Shown piece after piece: positions 36,151-49,379 of a DNA stretch of 64,000 nt. The notes beneath the pieces are model-generated. The model was not told the DNA's origin. It searched no databases and saw only the letters and a program-made list of their open reading frames with translations. Position 1 is the stretch's first letter; each line of letters begins with the position of its first letter. The position numbers and the translations under genes were made by a program. The stretch is from Halichondria panicea (taxonomy: Eukaryota; Porifera; Demospongiae; Suberitida; Halichondriidae): contig NC_087381.1 of NCBI RefSeq assembly GCF_963675165.1, forward strand, positions 3,596,001-3,660,000, in the 5' to 3' direction.

Positions 36151-36964
36151 TGCTTAAACACGTACTCCATGCACTGTGCATGCATGCATGCAATATCTTT
36201 ACTGAATCTCCTGCAGTGCCCACGGAGACACACCTGTAAAGGCTGAGCAGTTACAGTCAATATAATTTTAACATCTACATCTCCCAAATGGTTATGAATC
36301 GGATTCCATGTTAATTGCTTTTAATGGTCAGTAATCTTATCCATAAACAAGTACGAAGATGATCAAAGGTGTCCATTAACAAATTAATTGCATGACTGCA
36401 CATAATTAGTATAATAAATTATGACAGGCTCTGGGAAAACCAGACTATTGGAGTAGGCTAAAATGTTGGTGATTAATGTACCAAATGATAGAGCAGAGCA
36501 TTGCCTACACAATGATATGCTTATAGTCTTCACATACCTAGTTTCATCCAAGCTATGCTCGTTAGAAACTCGAAGCCGTAAATGTAGTATCAAGAAAAAC
36601 GCCTCTCAAAGATAGCTCAATTAGGAAAAATAAGATAATAGCGAAAGTTTGGACGAAGCGTTTCGATGGAAAGAGTTGGATTTAGAGCATCATATTTTAC
36701 AGAGAGGTAGTAGAAGGACTGTAGATACTTATACACCAATAACATTTTTTATACTGTAAGCATAAATTTAGGTGTAGCTCAATACTAAATTAATGTGCAA
36801 ACACTGCATGTTTACAAAAATAATGAATTAACAATAATTATACACCTTTACATATATCTTAGTTAAAATGTGTATGTGTACGTATATAAACTAACATGGT
36901 TCTGAACATACATAAACGACAAAATTTAATACATAAAAACGTATCAATTATAACATTACTATTG
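36151..36964. other. Intergenic / 3' flank of the transporter gene
   Basis: No exon or repeat could be supported. The part next to 36965 is expected to contain the transporter 3' UTR. No unambiguous polyadenylation signal was picked. Confidence 0.4.
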
Positions 36965-38524
36965 TCAATGCTGAGCTGACAAGTATCGATCATAGACCTC
37001 CTCCACCACTCTGTGTGCATTGTAGTCCTCGTCTCTAACTCTCCTCTTGTACCAGCAAGCCAAGAGGCAGTACAGGATGAATCCAAGCAGACTGATACCT
37101 ACTTTAACCCCATATATTGTTAATGTGCTGTTTGAAGGAATACTGAAGCCAACAATAAAAGATGAGAATAACACCAACACCATACACCCTCCAAACAATC
37201 CTCTCATGTTGTATGGAGCTTGAGCACAAACTAACTCCATCATTGTGCCAGCAAGCAAGATTGTGAGCAATCCACTAGAAATTGAATGTAAGACGATTAT
37301 AACATACTCGATTGCAACTACATCACCATAATTATTTTGTAGTACTTTCAGAATTAGAAAAACAATACTGAAAGTTGTGATGAAGAGAGAAATTATTCCA
37401 ATTCTTCTAATAATGCTGGGAAGCCTGTTACGTATCACTGGGTATAGCAGAAACTCATAAAAGACAGTCCAAACCATACCACACCACAAATAGTGATATG
37501 TGAATAAAGCCAGAAGCCTTGAAACATATCGCTTCCAATCAGGGGGATAAACGCTGGCATATTTTAGTGGATGGAATGTTGCAAATGAGCACCCAAGGAG
37601 CCATAGCGCTAGGCAGAGTGGTAACAAGCGTAGGATAGTCTTCACATCTTCAACTTGCTCTGTAGTGAATGGTCCACCGTATCTCGACTTTCCTAGGTCC
37701 ATTCTTGAAGGTACGTCCTCCTCCCAGTATGTGAGAGCACTGCGGTTGAGGGGAGCTTTGTGCTTGGCAGCAAATTTGAGAACACGGTAGATAGTTTTGA
37801 GGGACTGAGGTGACTTTGGCTCAATTATCAGCCATTTTTTAGTTAGAAGAAAGTCAAGAACAAGAACAATACTCATACACAAAGGTGGCAGCAAACTATA
37901 CAGTTGGACAACCCAGTATGGTAATTGACTGCTAGCATATCTAATGGGTAAATCGGCAACAAATGGAATCCAAACACCAGCATTGATACTGAATACAAAC
38001 CAGGCAATAAAACTAGTGATATTGGAAGATGAAGCATCAGGCATCTGATCCAGGCCTAGTTGTAGTGAGGTAACAAAGCATGCTATCACAGCTATTAGAA
38101 AGAGACTCCCACCAATGCAATATAAGACACTCACAACATACAAGTAATGTGCAATGCCAGGAACTAGGGTAAGAGCACTAGAAAGCAAACAAAGGAGGAA
38201 TAACAGTACAAAACTGTATTTCATCACTCTGTAGTTCCCCAGCTTAGCGTCGGCTAGCCATCCTGAGAAAACAGCTCCCAACAAACCAAACACAAGTGGA
38301 ATAGCAAAGAGCCATTTCAGATCATCTACATGTTGTTGATGGAACACATTAAACACTGATGTACAGGCCATAGTGAACAGAATGACCCAGACCAGAACAA
38401 GAAAGGCTCCCTTGGAATAGAACCACCTCACTCTGTACTTGCACTTGCAGCCATTCCTTGATACTACCAGAGGTCTGCCTCCATTCATAGAGTAATTAGT
38501 TTGTCTCATAATATAGACACACAC
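36965..38524 (-). CDS. POT/PTR-family proton-coupled oligopeptide transporter-like membrane protein
   Basis: A single uninterrupted 519-residue frame with about 12 hydrophobic segments, consistent with the MFS fold. SGWLADAKLGNYRVM is the POT-type loop after TM2. TYWEEDVPSRMDLG and YGGPFTTEQVEDVKTILRLL match the central-loop block of POT/SLC15-like proteins. Members import di/tripeptides or other small solutes with protons; the substrate here is unknown. The ATG at 38524 is the longest start, but the Met codons at 38509 (MRQTNYS) and 38488 (MNGGRP) are also plausible, because the first TM region begins only after RWFYSK. It is intronless, unlike the signalling genes to its left, so a retrogene origin is possible. 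A partial duplicate lies about 5.5 kb away (32519-36150). Confidence 0.85.
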   Translation of the reverse strand: MCVYIMRQTNYSMNGGRPLVVSRNGCKCKYRVRWFYSKGAFLVLVWVILFTMACTSVFNVFHQQHVDDLKWLFAIPLVFGLLGAVFSGWLADAKLGNYRVMKYSFVLLFLLCLLSSALTLVPGIAHYLYVVSVLYCIGGSLFLIAVIACFVTSLQLGLDQMPDASSSNITSFIAWFVFSINAGVWIPFVADLPIRYASSQLPYWVVQLYSLLPPLCMSIVLVLDFLLTKKWLIIEPKSPQSLKTIYRVLKFAAKHKAPLNRSALTYWEEDVPSRMDLGKSRYGGPFTTEQVEDVKTILRLLPLCLALWLLGCSFATFHPLKYASVYPPDWKRYVSRLLALFTYHYLWCGMVWTVFYEFLLYPVIRNRLPSIIRRIGIISLFITTFSIVFLILKVLQNNYGDVVAIEYVIIVLHSISSGLLTILLAGTMMELVCAQAPYNMRGLFGGCMVLVLFSSFIVGFSIPSNSTLTIYGVKVGISLLGFILYCLLACWYKRRVRDEDYNAHRVVEEVYDRYLSAQH

Positions 38525-39005
38525 TAGGGTTACTAAACTCTATAGTTATACTGTATAACTAGTCAGTACATATAATTATAGCAGCTATGAGAGAGCAATT
38601 GGCAACAGTTTCTACATTCCTGTGCGTGTAGGACCAGAAAGCCAGAAATCGGAAAAAGAGGAAGTGAAGAGTAAATGAGTGGGCGTAGCAGGGCAATGCA
38701 TTCCAAGGTTAACCTTTGATTTTGCACAGAGATATCCTCTTGCCTGATCACTCTACTAGTCTATGTAAGTAAGTAGAAAGCTGGCCAGCCTAGTTTTAAG
38801 TAGACTCTCCATTGTCTGCAGTATAGACTTGATATAATAGCTAGCTATACTAGCACATGTCTGCAGTAGACTCTAGCTAGCTACATGCACAATGACTGAA
38901 TTAATTTTGTCTGTACACTGAGCTAGATTTAGTATGAATTTAACATTATCATTTTTAATTCAGCCAGTCACCTAACTCCTACTTATACTCCCCAATTTAT
39001 TGTCC

Positions 39006-39045
39006 ATAGAGCCAAATAACCTCTGCAGAGGTTATTTGGCTCTAT
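39006..39045. repeat. 40-bp perfect palindrome in the left arm of unit 1
   Basis: ATAGAGCCAAATAACCTCTG is followed directly by its reverse complement. The three other arm copies have only one half (GAGGTTATTTGGCTCTA), so this palindrome arose here. Confidence 0.85.
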
Positions 39046-39049
39046 ACTG

Positions 39050-40830
39050 AAACACGCCGAGCCACTTTTCTGACTTTCTGAGAGCCATGATTATAGAACG
39101 GGAACTGGAATAATTATGTTCAATCCTGGTCTATACACAAGCAATTAGTATATCAGCCAATAAGTTATGTTGATATACTCAAGTTACTTTAATCGACTGG
39201 AACTTGCTGAGCAACTTTTCTGACTTTCCGAGAGCAGTGGTTCGTACGGGAACCCAGAAAAATAACATATTCAGTGCTGGTCTAGACATGCATGCAGATA
39301 TCAGCCAATATGTTGATATATACTCAAGTTTACAATTCTGAGGTTACTTTAATCGACTGGAACTTGCTGAGCAACTTTTCTGACTTTCCGCAGTGGTTCG
39401 TTAACGGGAACCCAGAAAAATAACATATTCATGCAGTGCTGGTCTAAACATGCATGCAGATATCAGCCAGTATGTTGATATATACAATTCTGAGGTTACT
39501 TTAATCGACTGGAACTTGCTGAGCAACTTTTCTGACTTTCCGAGAACAGTGGTTCGTTAACGGGAACCCTGAAAAATAATATATTCAGTGCTGGTCTAGA
39601 CATGCATGCAGATACCAGCTAGTATGTTGATATATACTCTTCTGAGGTTATTTGAATCGACTGGAACTTGCTGAGCAACTTTTATGACTTTCCGAGAGCA
39701 GTGGTTCGTTAACGGGAACCCTGAAAAATAATATATTCAATGCTGGTCTAGACATGCATGCATGCAGATATCAGCCAGTATGTTGATATATACTCAAATT
39801 TACAATTCTGAGGTTACTTTAATTAATCGACTGGAACTTGCTGAGCAACTTTTCTGACTTTCCGAGAGCAGTGGTTCGTTAACGGGAATCCAGAAAAATA
39901 ACATATTCAGTGCTGGTCTATAGACATGCATGCAGATATCAGCCAGTATGTTGATATATACTCAAGTTTACAATTCTGAGGTTACTTTAATCGACTGGAA
40001 CTTGCTAAGCAACTTTTCTGACTTTCCGAGAGCAGTGGTTCGTTAACGGGAATCCAGAAAAATAACATATTCAGTGCTGGTCTATAGACATGCATGCAGA
40101 TATCAGCCAGTATGTTGATATATACTCAAGTTTACAATTCTGAGGTTACTTTAATCGACTGGAACTTGCTAAGCAACTTTTCTGACTTTCCGAGAGCAGT
40201 GGTTCGTTAACGGAAATCCAGAAAAATAACATATTCAGTGCTGGTCTATAGACATGCATGCAGATATCAGCCAGTATGTTGATATATACTCAAGTTTACA
40301 ATTCTGAGGTTACTTTAATCGACTGGAACTTGCTAAGCAACTTTTCTGACTTTCCGAGAGCTGTGCTTCGTAAACGGAAACCCAGAAAATATATTTAGTG
40401 CTGGTCTTAGACAAGCAGGTAGCAGCCAATACGTTGATACATTCTTCTGAGGTTACTTTAATCGACTGGGAACTTGCTGAGAAACTTTTCTGACTTTCCG
40501 AGAGCAGTGATTCGTAAACGGAAACCCAGAAAATATATTCAGTGCTGGTCCTATATAGACAAGCAGGTATCAGCCAATAATTATGTTGATATACCTAAGT
40601 TTACAATTCTGCATGAGGCTATACTTTAATCGACTGCATGGAACTTTGATCCTGGAGCAACTTTTCAGACTTTCCATGAGTAGTGATTCAACTGTAATTC
40701 ATAAAAAGCATTTCTCGGACAAGCAATGCAGGCAGTCAGTCCATCCATACCTTCAGCTATTGTTACTTTACCCAACTATAGAACGACTCTTGACGTTCCA
40801 TGGGCAGTAATTCAAATGTTGATTACAATA
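39050..40830. repeat. Tandem array, about 10 monomers of ~162 bp (unit 1, left, forward)
   Basis: Landmarks in order: TTTAATCGACTGGAACTTGC, ACTTTTCTGACTTTCCGAGA, TTCGTTAACGGGAA, CAGTGCTGGTCTAGACATGC, CAGATATCAGCCAGTATGTT. Monomers are most alike in the middle and decay at both edges (39050-39180 and 40600-40830). Confidence 0.9.
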
Positions 40831-42750
40831 TTTCACTAGATGCAAGATTATTATTCACGGCTCAGTGCAAAGATAGCCTTTTGAGTAAGTTCGTGACAGA
40901 AGATTCAATCATGAGAAACTATATTGAGTTCTGGCTATAGAGATTGAATCAAAGTGTATAGGACTATACGTAGACTCTATACTATATAATTTCATTTTGC
41001 TGGGCTGATAGACTGGTGTGTACCTGGTTTGTTGCATGACCATGCATGCATCTATATATAGTGTGTTGTCAGCAGCTAATTACTATAGGTTTTGCTTGAA
41101 TAGATGTATTACTGTGTATTGTCTTGATAATTTGATATAATATAGTGTGTGTCATGGGTGTAGACTAAATTCTATACCAGGATCCATGCAAAACAGTATA
41201 CACAAACAATCCTCAGTCCTGGCAGTGTATATATACGTAGTCTACACCAGTCCTATATACAATAGGTATATGGACGAGCAGTGACAATGAAGTAGGCAGT
41301 GATGATGCTGCGATTGAAAGACAGTTATGAGAGAGAGTGAGGAAACTCTCACTGGATAAATACAGGCGTATATAGTTACAACATAAACTACATTGCAAGT
41401 AGATGATAATCGCTATAGTTAAGCTTGTAGATTGTACACCATCGTCTCTAGATATAATTATATGTCTTATATATAGCTGTATACTGCATGCAAGGCCGGC
41501 CTATATAATTATATAGGCGATAGGAAAATGGGGGTGAGGCTGAAGCCCCCCGCAGGTGATTCTGGTGCATCCAAAGCACTTCCTGACACAGTAATTTATG
41601 TTGCTTACATTTTATAGAAGGCAAGCATAATTATATCTCTACCAAAGATTGGAGCGCCTCAATAAAAAAGACTTACTACTGTCGTGGCCGTACCGTGACC
41701 ATACCGTGACAATTAATCTGTCAGTATGTAAAATGAATAATTATGTCAATAATTTTTTTACACCATAATTATAATTAAATACACCAAGCCACAGGTGTTT
41801 CAACCATTGACGAAAAGTCTGTCAAAGAAAGAGATTCCATGAAGTGTTCTGGCATTAGCGAAGATGAGGTGCAAAAATAATTATATCAATAGTTCTCGAC
41901 TCAACCAGAAAATCAAAGGAAGATTTGAGAATAAACCATCCAAGCAATCCTTATATAATTATAGCATCAAGTTCATAATAAGCATATGCATGGACTATCC
42001 TGTAGACATACAAAGCAAGATAATAATACAACGTACATACCAGACAGGCTTTAATTAATATGGCCGGGGCTGTTAAAATAATGTTGTGTCGTTGAAACTT
42101 AATTATCCAACTGATAGCCTCCCTCACACATATATAGGGCAATATTCTAGATTTATATATTTTAACAGATACACCAAGAGAGGCCGGTATAGTGGATCAA
42201 CCATATATAACTATACTCCGACGACCACTTCTTAGTTTTATTCTCTCTCACAGCCAACTATATAGTTATAATCCGCCTATTTGATCCACAAGTAACCTTT
42301 TTTTTACAATTCAAGCTATAATTATAACTTCAGCAGTACTTCCACCCAATCATCTCCCTAACCCTCCCAATAATTATGTTAAAACTGCCTATTCATATAG
42401 AACTAAAAACAGACAACATCAGCTATTGTATATACAGACATGCAACGGCCACAACAGCGTCCTTAAGTGGTTCACCAAGGAATAAGACATAACGTTAAAA
42501 ACTTGCATGGATTAAGGAAATATACACTACTATCAAGCTATGCAAACTAGAGGAACTGCAATTACAAAACCAATCCCTGATCCTAAAATTGATTATGACA
42601 CAAACCTATAGCAAAAACTCTAGCAGCCAACCCCAAGAAGCTGTTCTCTAAATCCACTATACCTATGCCCTTGTAACAGATGTATCGTGAACTGCATGCA
42701 TAAGAACTTACCAGAACTATAGCTAGTGTTAACAATCTGCCTATAATGTT

Positions 42751-43086
42751 ATGTGTTTGTCCATTACAATTTTTACTCAGCGGCATCATACACAAAGTAA
42801 CATGACTCGTGCACGTGATGAAGTATACTGTAAACTTACTAGTAATCTCCTAGAAAATGTTAACCGTGACGTTTTTAGGGGTGCATGTACAATGACATCT
42901 GATTCTAGCTATATTCGTTTGCGTTCAACGTTCAGAGCTGCTCACTGCACACTGATAGAAGACGATCTTTTCACAAAAATCATAAATAGAGACAATAGTC
43001 GGGTTGATCCTCTTCACTTCCACTCTTTACTCACTGCTAACAAATTCTGTGCGTTGCGTAATGTGTGCGCAAGCTTGCGCAATTGA
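42751..43086 (+). CDS. Unidentified 111-codon open frame in the unit 1 loop
   Basis: Encodes a peptide containing MTRARDEVYCKLTSNLLENV and LIEDDLFTKIINRD. The identical amino-acid sequence is open in the inverted loop of unit 2 (52747-52412). It looks helix-rich and is the only frame of this size in the loop. No family was recognised, and no promoter or splice context could be shown. Identity between copies may reflect recent duplication rather than selection. Confidence 0.3.
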   Translation: MCLSITIFTQRHHTQSNMTRARDEVYCKLTSNLLENVNRDVFRGACTMTSDSSYIRLRSTFRAAHCTLIEDDLFTKIINRDNSRVDPLHFHSLLTANKFCALRNVCASLRN

Positions 43087-44819
43087 CAGGATATCACGTT
43101 ACTTTGTGCACAGTTTTGTGTATAGAGGTATTGGTAGTTCGACACTCTTCTCTTCTTATATTATTTATACTCTTGCCGTTAACGTATAGTGCTATATTAA
43201 TGATATAGTAACTATATTATTTCTAGCACAATACGTATATACGGTATCTCACATAATACCATGGCATAGTTATAGCCATGGGTATACATGTATAACATGC
43301 ACTCAGCCATAATTTTCATATAATTATCAGTTCACCAATAGTGTGTAATGCTATTCACATGCATGCACACAGTACAGGTAACAGAGCTTTTCCAGTTTGA
43401 AAGAGTATGCCCTATATAATTATTTAAATACACTAGCTGAGTTTTGAAAAAAGTGAGACAAATTGTATGACACTATTAGATACTTAAAACTACTGAAATT
43501 TTTTATCTGCATGTTCCCATATAATATGCATAAATGACCTGATCATGACATCTTCAGCAGATTACATTAAGAACGAAGACATTATCAAACTCTATTCTTC
43601 TATAAATAATGCTCATAGGACACATGCATGCAGGACACCATCAATGTGTACAGATACCAACTGACCTCACAGAATCTATTGGTTCCTAAATTAAACAGCA
43701 TTGCAGTTATAGCAGATCTATATAATTATATATATAGAATGCACATTGTTAATTATTACAGCATAAAACAATTTATGCATGCAGTTACCTTGCCCTAGCT
43801 GGGATTGAGATGTCTCAGTATAATTATATAGCACTGCTTCGAATAATTTTCACTTTCAGCGTCATAGTGACATACACAACTCAGAACGTCTTTCACACTC
43901 AAGCCGAACCAGAAATCCAAAATCAACAAAAATTGAAAATCAGCAAAAAAAATCTGGAGACGCAACTGCTGATTGCTTTGTTGCTTTGTGCAAAATAAGA
44001 TACTCCGAAAAGACATCAATGCGCAAGACATTATCCACTTGCAATTGTACCTAAATTATATGTCTACATGCAGGATAGTCTATCATGCTCATTAGAACTT
44101 GACGCTAAGGATTGCACTGGACGTAATTATTAAAGCATGGTTTTCTCAAATCTTCCTTTAATTTGATTTTCTGGTTGAGTCAGGAACTATTGATATAATT
44201 ATTTTTGCACCTCTAATGCTCGAATTTCTTTTTAATCTCCCTTCGATGGCATCCTTTTTCTTCTGTACGTAACACATGCGCTTTTCTTTCTGGTTGGTTA
44301 ATGGGTTTCAATTTCACCCACTGACAGATTGTCACGGTATATGCGTATGGTAGTAAGCCTTTATCATTGGGGCGCTCCGATCGTTGGTAGGGATATGCTT
44401 GCCTTCCAATATGGGGACGATTATTTTAAGAAACTGGCCTGGCATGTATTACCACAAAACTAAAACTATAAACGTAGTAAACATTGCATAACCATTACGT
44501 AATTAACACATTGTACACATCGACAGTTTATGTTGTAACTATATATGCCTGTATACCTCTGATTCAGCACATTATGAGTATTCCTCACTCACTCTCATAT
44601 CTTCTTCAATCTCTAGTATTGCAGCATCATCTGCCTACTTCATGATATCGTCCTGCTTATCCATATACCTACATCTATATTGTATAGCTGTAGACTATAA
44701 TATAATTATACACAACAGGACTTGACTATATAATGAAGATTGTTTGTGTATCATTACTGTGTTGGATCCTGGTATAGAATTTACCTTATAATGTTATTAT
44801 TAAGGGGTGTTTCAACAAA

Positions 44820-47800
44820 ATTAATTTTCAGGGTTTCTGTTTACGAATCACTGCTCTTGGAAAGTCAATAAGTTCTAGTCAATTAAAGTAACCTCAGAAT
44901 TGTAAACTTGGGTATAATTATAATTATATAGGTATTAGTTGATACATGCTTGTCTAAGAACAGTATACTGAACATTTTCAGGGTCAAGTTCCGTTTACGA
45001 ATCACTGCATGCTCTTGGAAAGTCTAAAAAGTTGCTCAGTAAGTTCCCAGTCGATTAAATTAACCCGAGAAGAGTGTATCAACGTATTGGTTGATACCTG
45101 CTGGTCTAAAACCAGCACTAAATATACTTTCTGGGTTTCCGTTTACGAAGCACTGCTCTCGGAAAGTCTGAAAAGTTTCTCAGCTAGTTCTTGCTCAGCA
45201 AGTTCCAGTCGATTAAAGTAACCTCAGAATTGTAAACTTGAGTATAATTATATCAAATACTGGCTGTATGATATCTGCATGCATGTCTAGACCAGCACTG
45301 AATATGTTATTTTTCAGGGTTCCCGTTAACGAACCATAGCTCTCGGAAAGTCAGAAAAGTTGCTTAGCAAGTTCCAGTCGATTAAAGTAACCTCAGAATT
45401 GTAAACTTGAGTATATATCAACATACTGGCTGATATATCTGCATGCATGTCTAGACAAGCACTGAATATGTTATTTTTCTGGATTCCCGTTAACGAACCA
45501 CTGCTCTCGGAGAGTCAGAAAAGTTGCTTAGCAAGTTCCAGTCGATTAAAGTAACCTCAGAATTGTAAACTTGAGTATATATCAACATACTGGCTGATAT
45601 CTGCATGCATGTCTATAGACCAGCACTGAATATGTTATTTTTCTGGATTCACGTTAACGAACCACTGCTCTCGGAAAGTCAGAAAAGTTGCTTAGCAAGT
45701 TCCAGTCGATTAAAGTAACCTCAGAATTGTAAACTTGAGTATATATCACCATACTGGCTGATATCTGCATGCATGTCTATAGACCAGCACTGAATATGTT
45801 ATTATTTTGGATTCCCGTTAACGAACCACTGCTCTCGGAAAGTCAGAAAAGTTGCTTAGCAAGTTCCAGTCGATTAAAGTAACCTCAGAATTGTAAACTT
45901 GAGTATATATCAACATACTGGCTGATATCTGCATGCATGTCTAGACAAGCACTGAATATGTTATTTTTCTGGATTCCCGTTAACGAACCACTGCTCTCGG
46001 AGAGTCAGAAAAGTTGCTTAGCAAGTTCCAGTCGATTAAAGTAACCTCAGAATTGTAAACTTGAGTATATATCAACATACTGGCTGATATCTGCATGTAT
46101 GTCTATAGACCAGCACTGAATATGTTATTTTTCTGGATTCACGTGAACGAACCACTGCTCTCGGAAAGTCAGAAAAGTTGCTTAGCAAGTTCCAGTCGAT
46201 TAAAGTAACCTCAGAATTGTAAACTTGAGTATATATCACCATACTGGCTGATATCTGCATGCATGTCTATAGACCAGCACTGAATATGTTATTTTTCTGG
46301 ATTCCCGTTAACGAACCACTGCTCTCGGAAAGTCAGAAAAGTTGCTTAGCAAGTTCCAGTCGATTAAAGTAACCTCAGAATTGTAAACTTGAGTATATAT
46401 CACCATACTGGCTGATATCTGCATGCATGTCTATAGACCAGCACTGAATATGTTATTTTTCTGGATTCCCGTTAACGAACCACTGCTCTCGGAAAGTCAG
46501 AAAAGTTGCTTAGCAAGTTCCAGTCGCTTAAAGTAACCTCAGAATTGTAAACTTGAGTATATATCAACATACTGGCTGATATCTGCATGCATGTCTAGAC
46601 CAGCACTGAATATGTTATTTTTCTGGATTCCCGTTAACGAACCACTGCTCTCGGAAAGTCAGAAAAGTTGCTTAGCAAGTTCCAGTCGATTAAAGTAACC
46701 TCAGAATTGTAAACTTGAGTATATATCACCATACTGGCTGATATCTGCATGCATGTCTATAGACCAGCACTGAATATGTTATTTTTCTGGATTCCCGTTA
46801 ACGAACCACTGCTCTCGGAAAGTCAGAAAAGTTGCTCAGCAAGTTCCAGTCGCTTAAAGTAACCTCAGAATTGTAAACTTGAGTATATATCAACATACTG
46901 GCTGATATCTGCATGCATGTCTAGACCAGCACTGAATATGTTATTTTTCTGGATTCCCGTTAACGAACCACTGCTCTCGGAAAGTCAGAAAAGTTGCTCA
47001 GCAAGTTTCAGTCGCTTAAAGTAACCTCAGAATTGTAAACTTGAGTATATATCAACATACTGGCTGATATCTGCATGCATGTCTAGACCAGCACTGAATA
47101 TGTTATTTTTCTGGATTCCCGTTAACAAACCACTGCTCTCGGAAAGTCAGAAAAGTTGCTTAGCAAGTTCCAGTCGCTTAAAGTAACCTCAGAATTGTAA
47201 ACTTGAGTATATATCAACATACTGGCTGATATCTGCATGCATGTCTAGACCAGCACTGAATATGTTATTTTTCTGGATTCCCGTTAACGAACCACTGCTC
47301 TCGGAAAGTCAGAAAAGTTGCTTAGCAAGTTCCAGTCGATTAAAGTAACCTCAGAATTGTAAACTTGAATATATATCAACATACTGGCTGATATCTGCAT
47401 GCATGTCTATAGACCAGCACTGAATATGTTATTTTTCTGGATTCCCGTTAACGAACCACTGCTCTCGGAAAGTCAGAAAAGTTGCTTAGCAAGTTCCAGT
47501 CGATTAAAGTAACCTCAGAATTGTAAACTTGAGTATATATCAACATACTGGCTGATATCTGCATGCATGTCTATAGACCAGCACTGAATATGTTATTTTT
47601 CTGGATTCCCGTTAACGAACCACTGCTCTCGGAAAGTCAGAAAAGTTGCTTAGCAAGTTCCAGTCGCTTAAAGTAACCTCAGAAATTGTAAACTTGAGTA
47701 TATATCAACATACTGGCTGATATCTGCATGCATGTCTAGACCAGCACTGAATATGTTATTTTTCTGGATTCCCGTTAACAAACCACTGCTCTCGGAAAGT

Positions 47801-48475
47801 CAGAAAAGTTGCTTAGCAAGTTCCAGTCGCTTAAAGTAACCTCAGAATTGTAAACTTGAGTATATATCAACATACTGGCTGATATCTGCATGCATGTCTA
47901 GACCAGCACTGAATATGTTATTTTTCTGGATTCCCGTTAACGAACCACTGCTCTCGGAAAGTCAGAAAAGTTTCTTAGCAAGTTCCAGTCGCTTAAAGTA
48001 ACCCCAGAATTGTAAACTTGAGTATATATATCAACGTACTGGCTGATATCTGCATGCATGTCTAGACCAGCACTGAATATATTATTTTTCAGGGTTCCCG
48101 TTAACGAACCACTGCTCTCGGAAAGTCAGAAAAGTTGCTCAGCAAGTTCCAGTCGATTCAAATAACCTCAGAAGAGTATATATCACCATAATTATACTAG
48201 CTGATATCTGTATGCATGTCTATAGACCAGCACTGAATATATTATTTTTCAGGGTTCTCGTTAACACGAACCACTGTTCTCGGAAAGTCAGAAAAGTTGC
48301 TCAGCAAGTTCCAGTTGATTAAAGTAACTTGAGTATATCAACATAACTTATTGGCTGATATACTTAATTGCTTGTATATAGACCAGGATTGAACATAATT
48401 ATTCCAGTTCCCGTTCTATAATCATGGCTCTCAGAAAGTCAGAAAAGTTGCTCGGGGTGTTTCAGTATAGAGCCA
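44820..48475. repeat. Tandem array, about 21-22 monomers of ~162 bp (unit 1, right, reverse)
   Basis: The same monomer as at 39050-40830 but inverted. Successive ATCTGCATGCATG landmarks near 46581, 46743, 46908, 47069 and 47231 give spacings of 161-165 bp. Neighbouring monomers are nearly identical in the centre (45400-48000) and diverged at the edges. ORFs across this array are repeat translations. Confidence 0.92.
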
Positions 48476-48860
48476 AATAACCTCTGGACAATAAATTGGG
48501 GAGTATAAGTAGGAGTTAGGTGACTGGCTGAATTAAAATGATAATGTTAAATTCATACTAAATCTAGCTCAGTGTACAGACATAATTAATTCAGTCATTG
48601 TGCATGTAGCTAGCTAGAGTCTACTGCAGACATGTGCAAGTAGCTAGCTATTATATCAAGTCTATACTGCAGACAATGGAGAGTCTACTTAAAACTAGGC
48701 TGGCCAGCTTTCTACTTACTTACATAGACTAGTAGAGTGATTAGGCAAGAGGATATCTCATTACATCTGTGCAAAGTCAAGGGTTAACCTTGGAATGCAT
48801 TGCCCTGCTACGCCCACTCATTTACCTTTCACTTCCGCCTTTTCCGATTTCTGGCTTTCT

Positions 48861-48884
48861 GGTCCTACATGCGCGTGTAGGACC
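48861..48884. repeat. Palindromic junction between the two giant units
   Basis: GGTCCTACA (end of unit 1), TGCGCG spacer (48870-48875), TGTAGGACC (start of unit 2). The same arrangement recurs at 59124-59147. The left edge of unit 1 has TGTGCG in the spacer position. The flanking arms extend the palindrome for hundreds of bases. Confidence 0.9.
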
Positions 48885-49152
48885 AGAAAGCCAGAAATCG
48901 GAAAAAGCGGAAGTGAAGAGTAAATGAGTGGGCGTAGCAGGGCAATGCATTCCAAGGTTAACCCTTGACTTTGCGCAGATGTAATGAGATGCTCTTGCCT
49001 GATCACTCTACTAGTATCAGTGTAAGTAAGTAGAAAGCTGGCCAGCCTAGTTTTAAGAGTCAGGTAAGTAGACTCTTCATTCTCTTCATTGTCTGCAGTA
49101 TAGACTCGATAATATGGCTAGCTACTTGCACATGTCTGCAGTAGACTCTAGC

Positions 49153-49208
49153 TAGCCTCGACTCCAGCCCCTTGAATAGCCTTTCTCAGCGGCTTGGAAT
49201 CGAGGCTA
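49153..49208. mobile_element. 56-bp TAGCCTCGA-family mini-element in the left arm of unit 2
   Basis: TAGCCTCGACTCCAGCCCC to GGAATCGAGGCTA, flanked by the 9-bp GACTCTAGC on both sides (49144-49152 and 49209-49217). The site is empty in both arms of unit 1. Confidence 0.92.
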
Positions 49209-49379
49209 GACTCTAGCTAGCTACATGCACAATGACTGAATGAATTATGTCTGTACAAGCACAGAGCTAGATTTCGTGTGAATTTAACATTATCATTTTT
49301 TAAGGTGTGTTAATTCAGCCAGTCACCTAACTCCTACTTATACTCCCCAATTTATTGTCCTGAGGTTATTTGGCTCTAC

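Larger units (their letters stand above)
38627..48869. mobile_element. Giant foldback-like element, unit 1 (10,243 bp)
   Basis: Starts TGTAGGACCAGAAAGCCAG and ends with its inverse. From the left: end segment (38627-39050), tandem array (39050-40830), inner inverted arm (about 41170-42040), loop (about 42040-43990), inner arm (about 43990-44800), longer array in reverse orientation (44820-48475), and reverse end segment (48475-48869). Arms of long tandem repeats around a loop match the plan of Drosophila Foldback elements. No transposase was recognised. The two arms of this unit resemble each other more than they resemble those of unit 2, because both lack the 56-bp insertion and the AAGGTGTG tract. 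Confidence 0.88.

Noticed and set aside
39050..48475. CRISPR-like regular repeats
   Set aside because: Repeats are contiguous ~162-bp monomers without unique spacers, in a eukaryotic setting with no cas genes.
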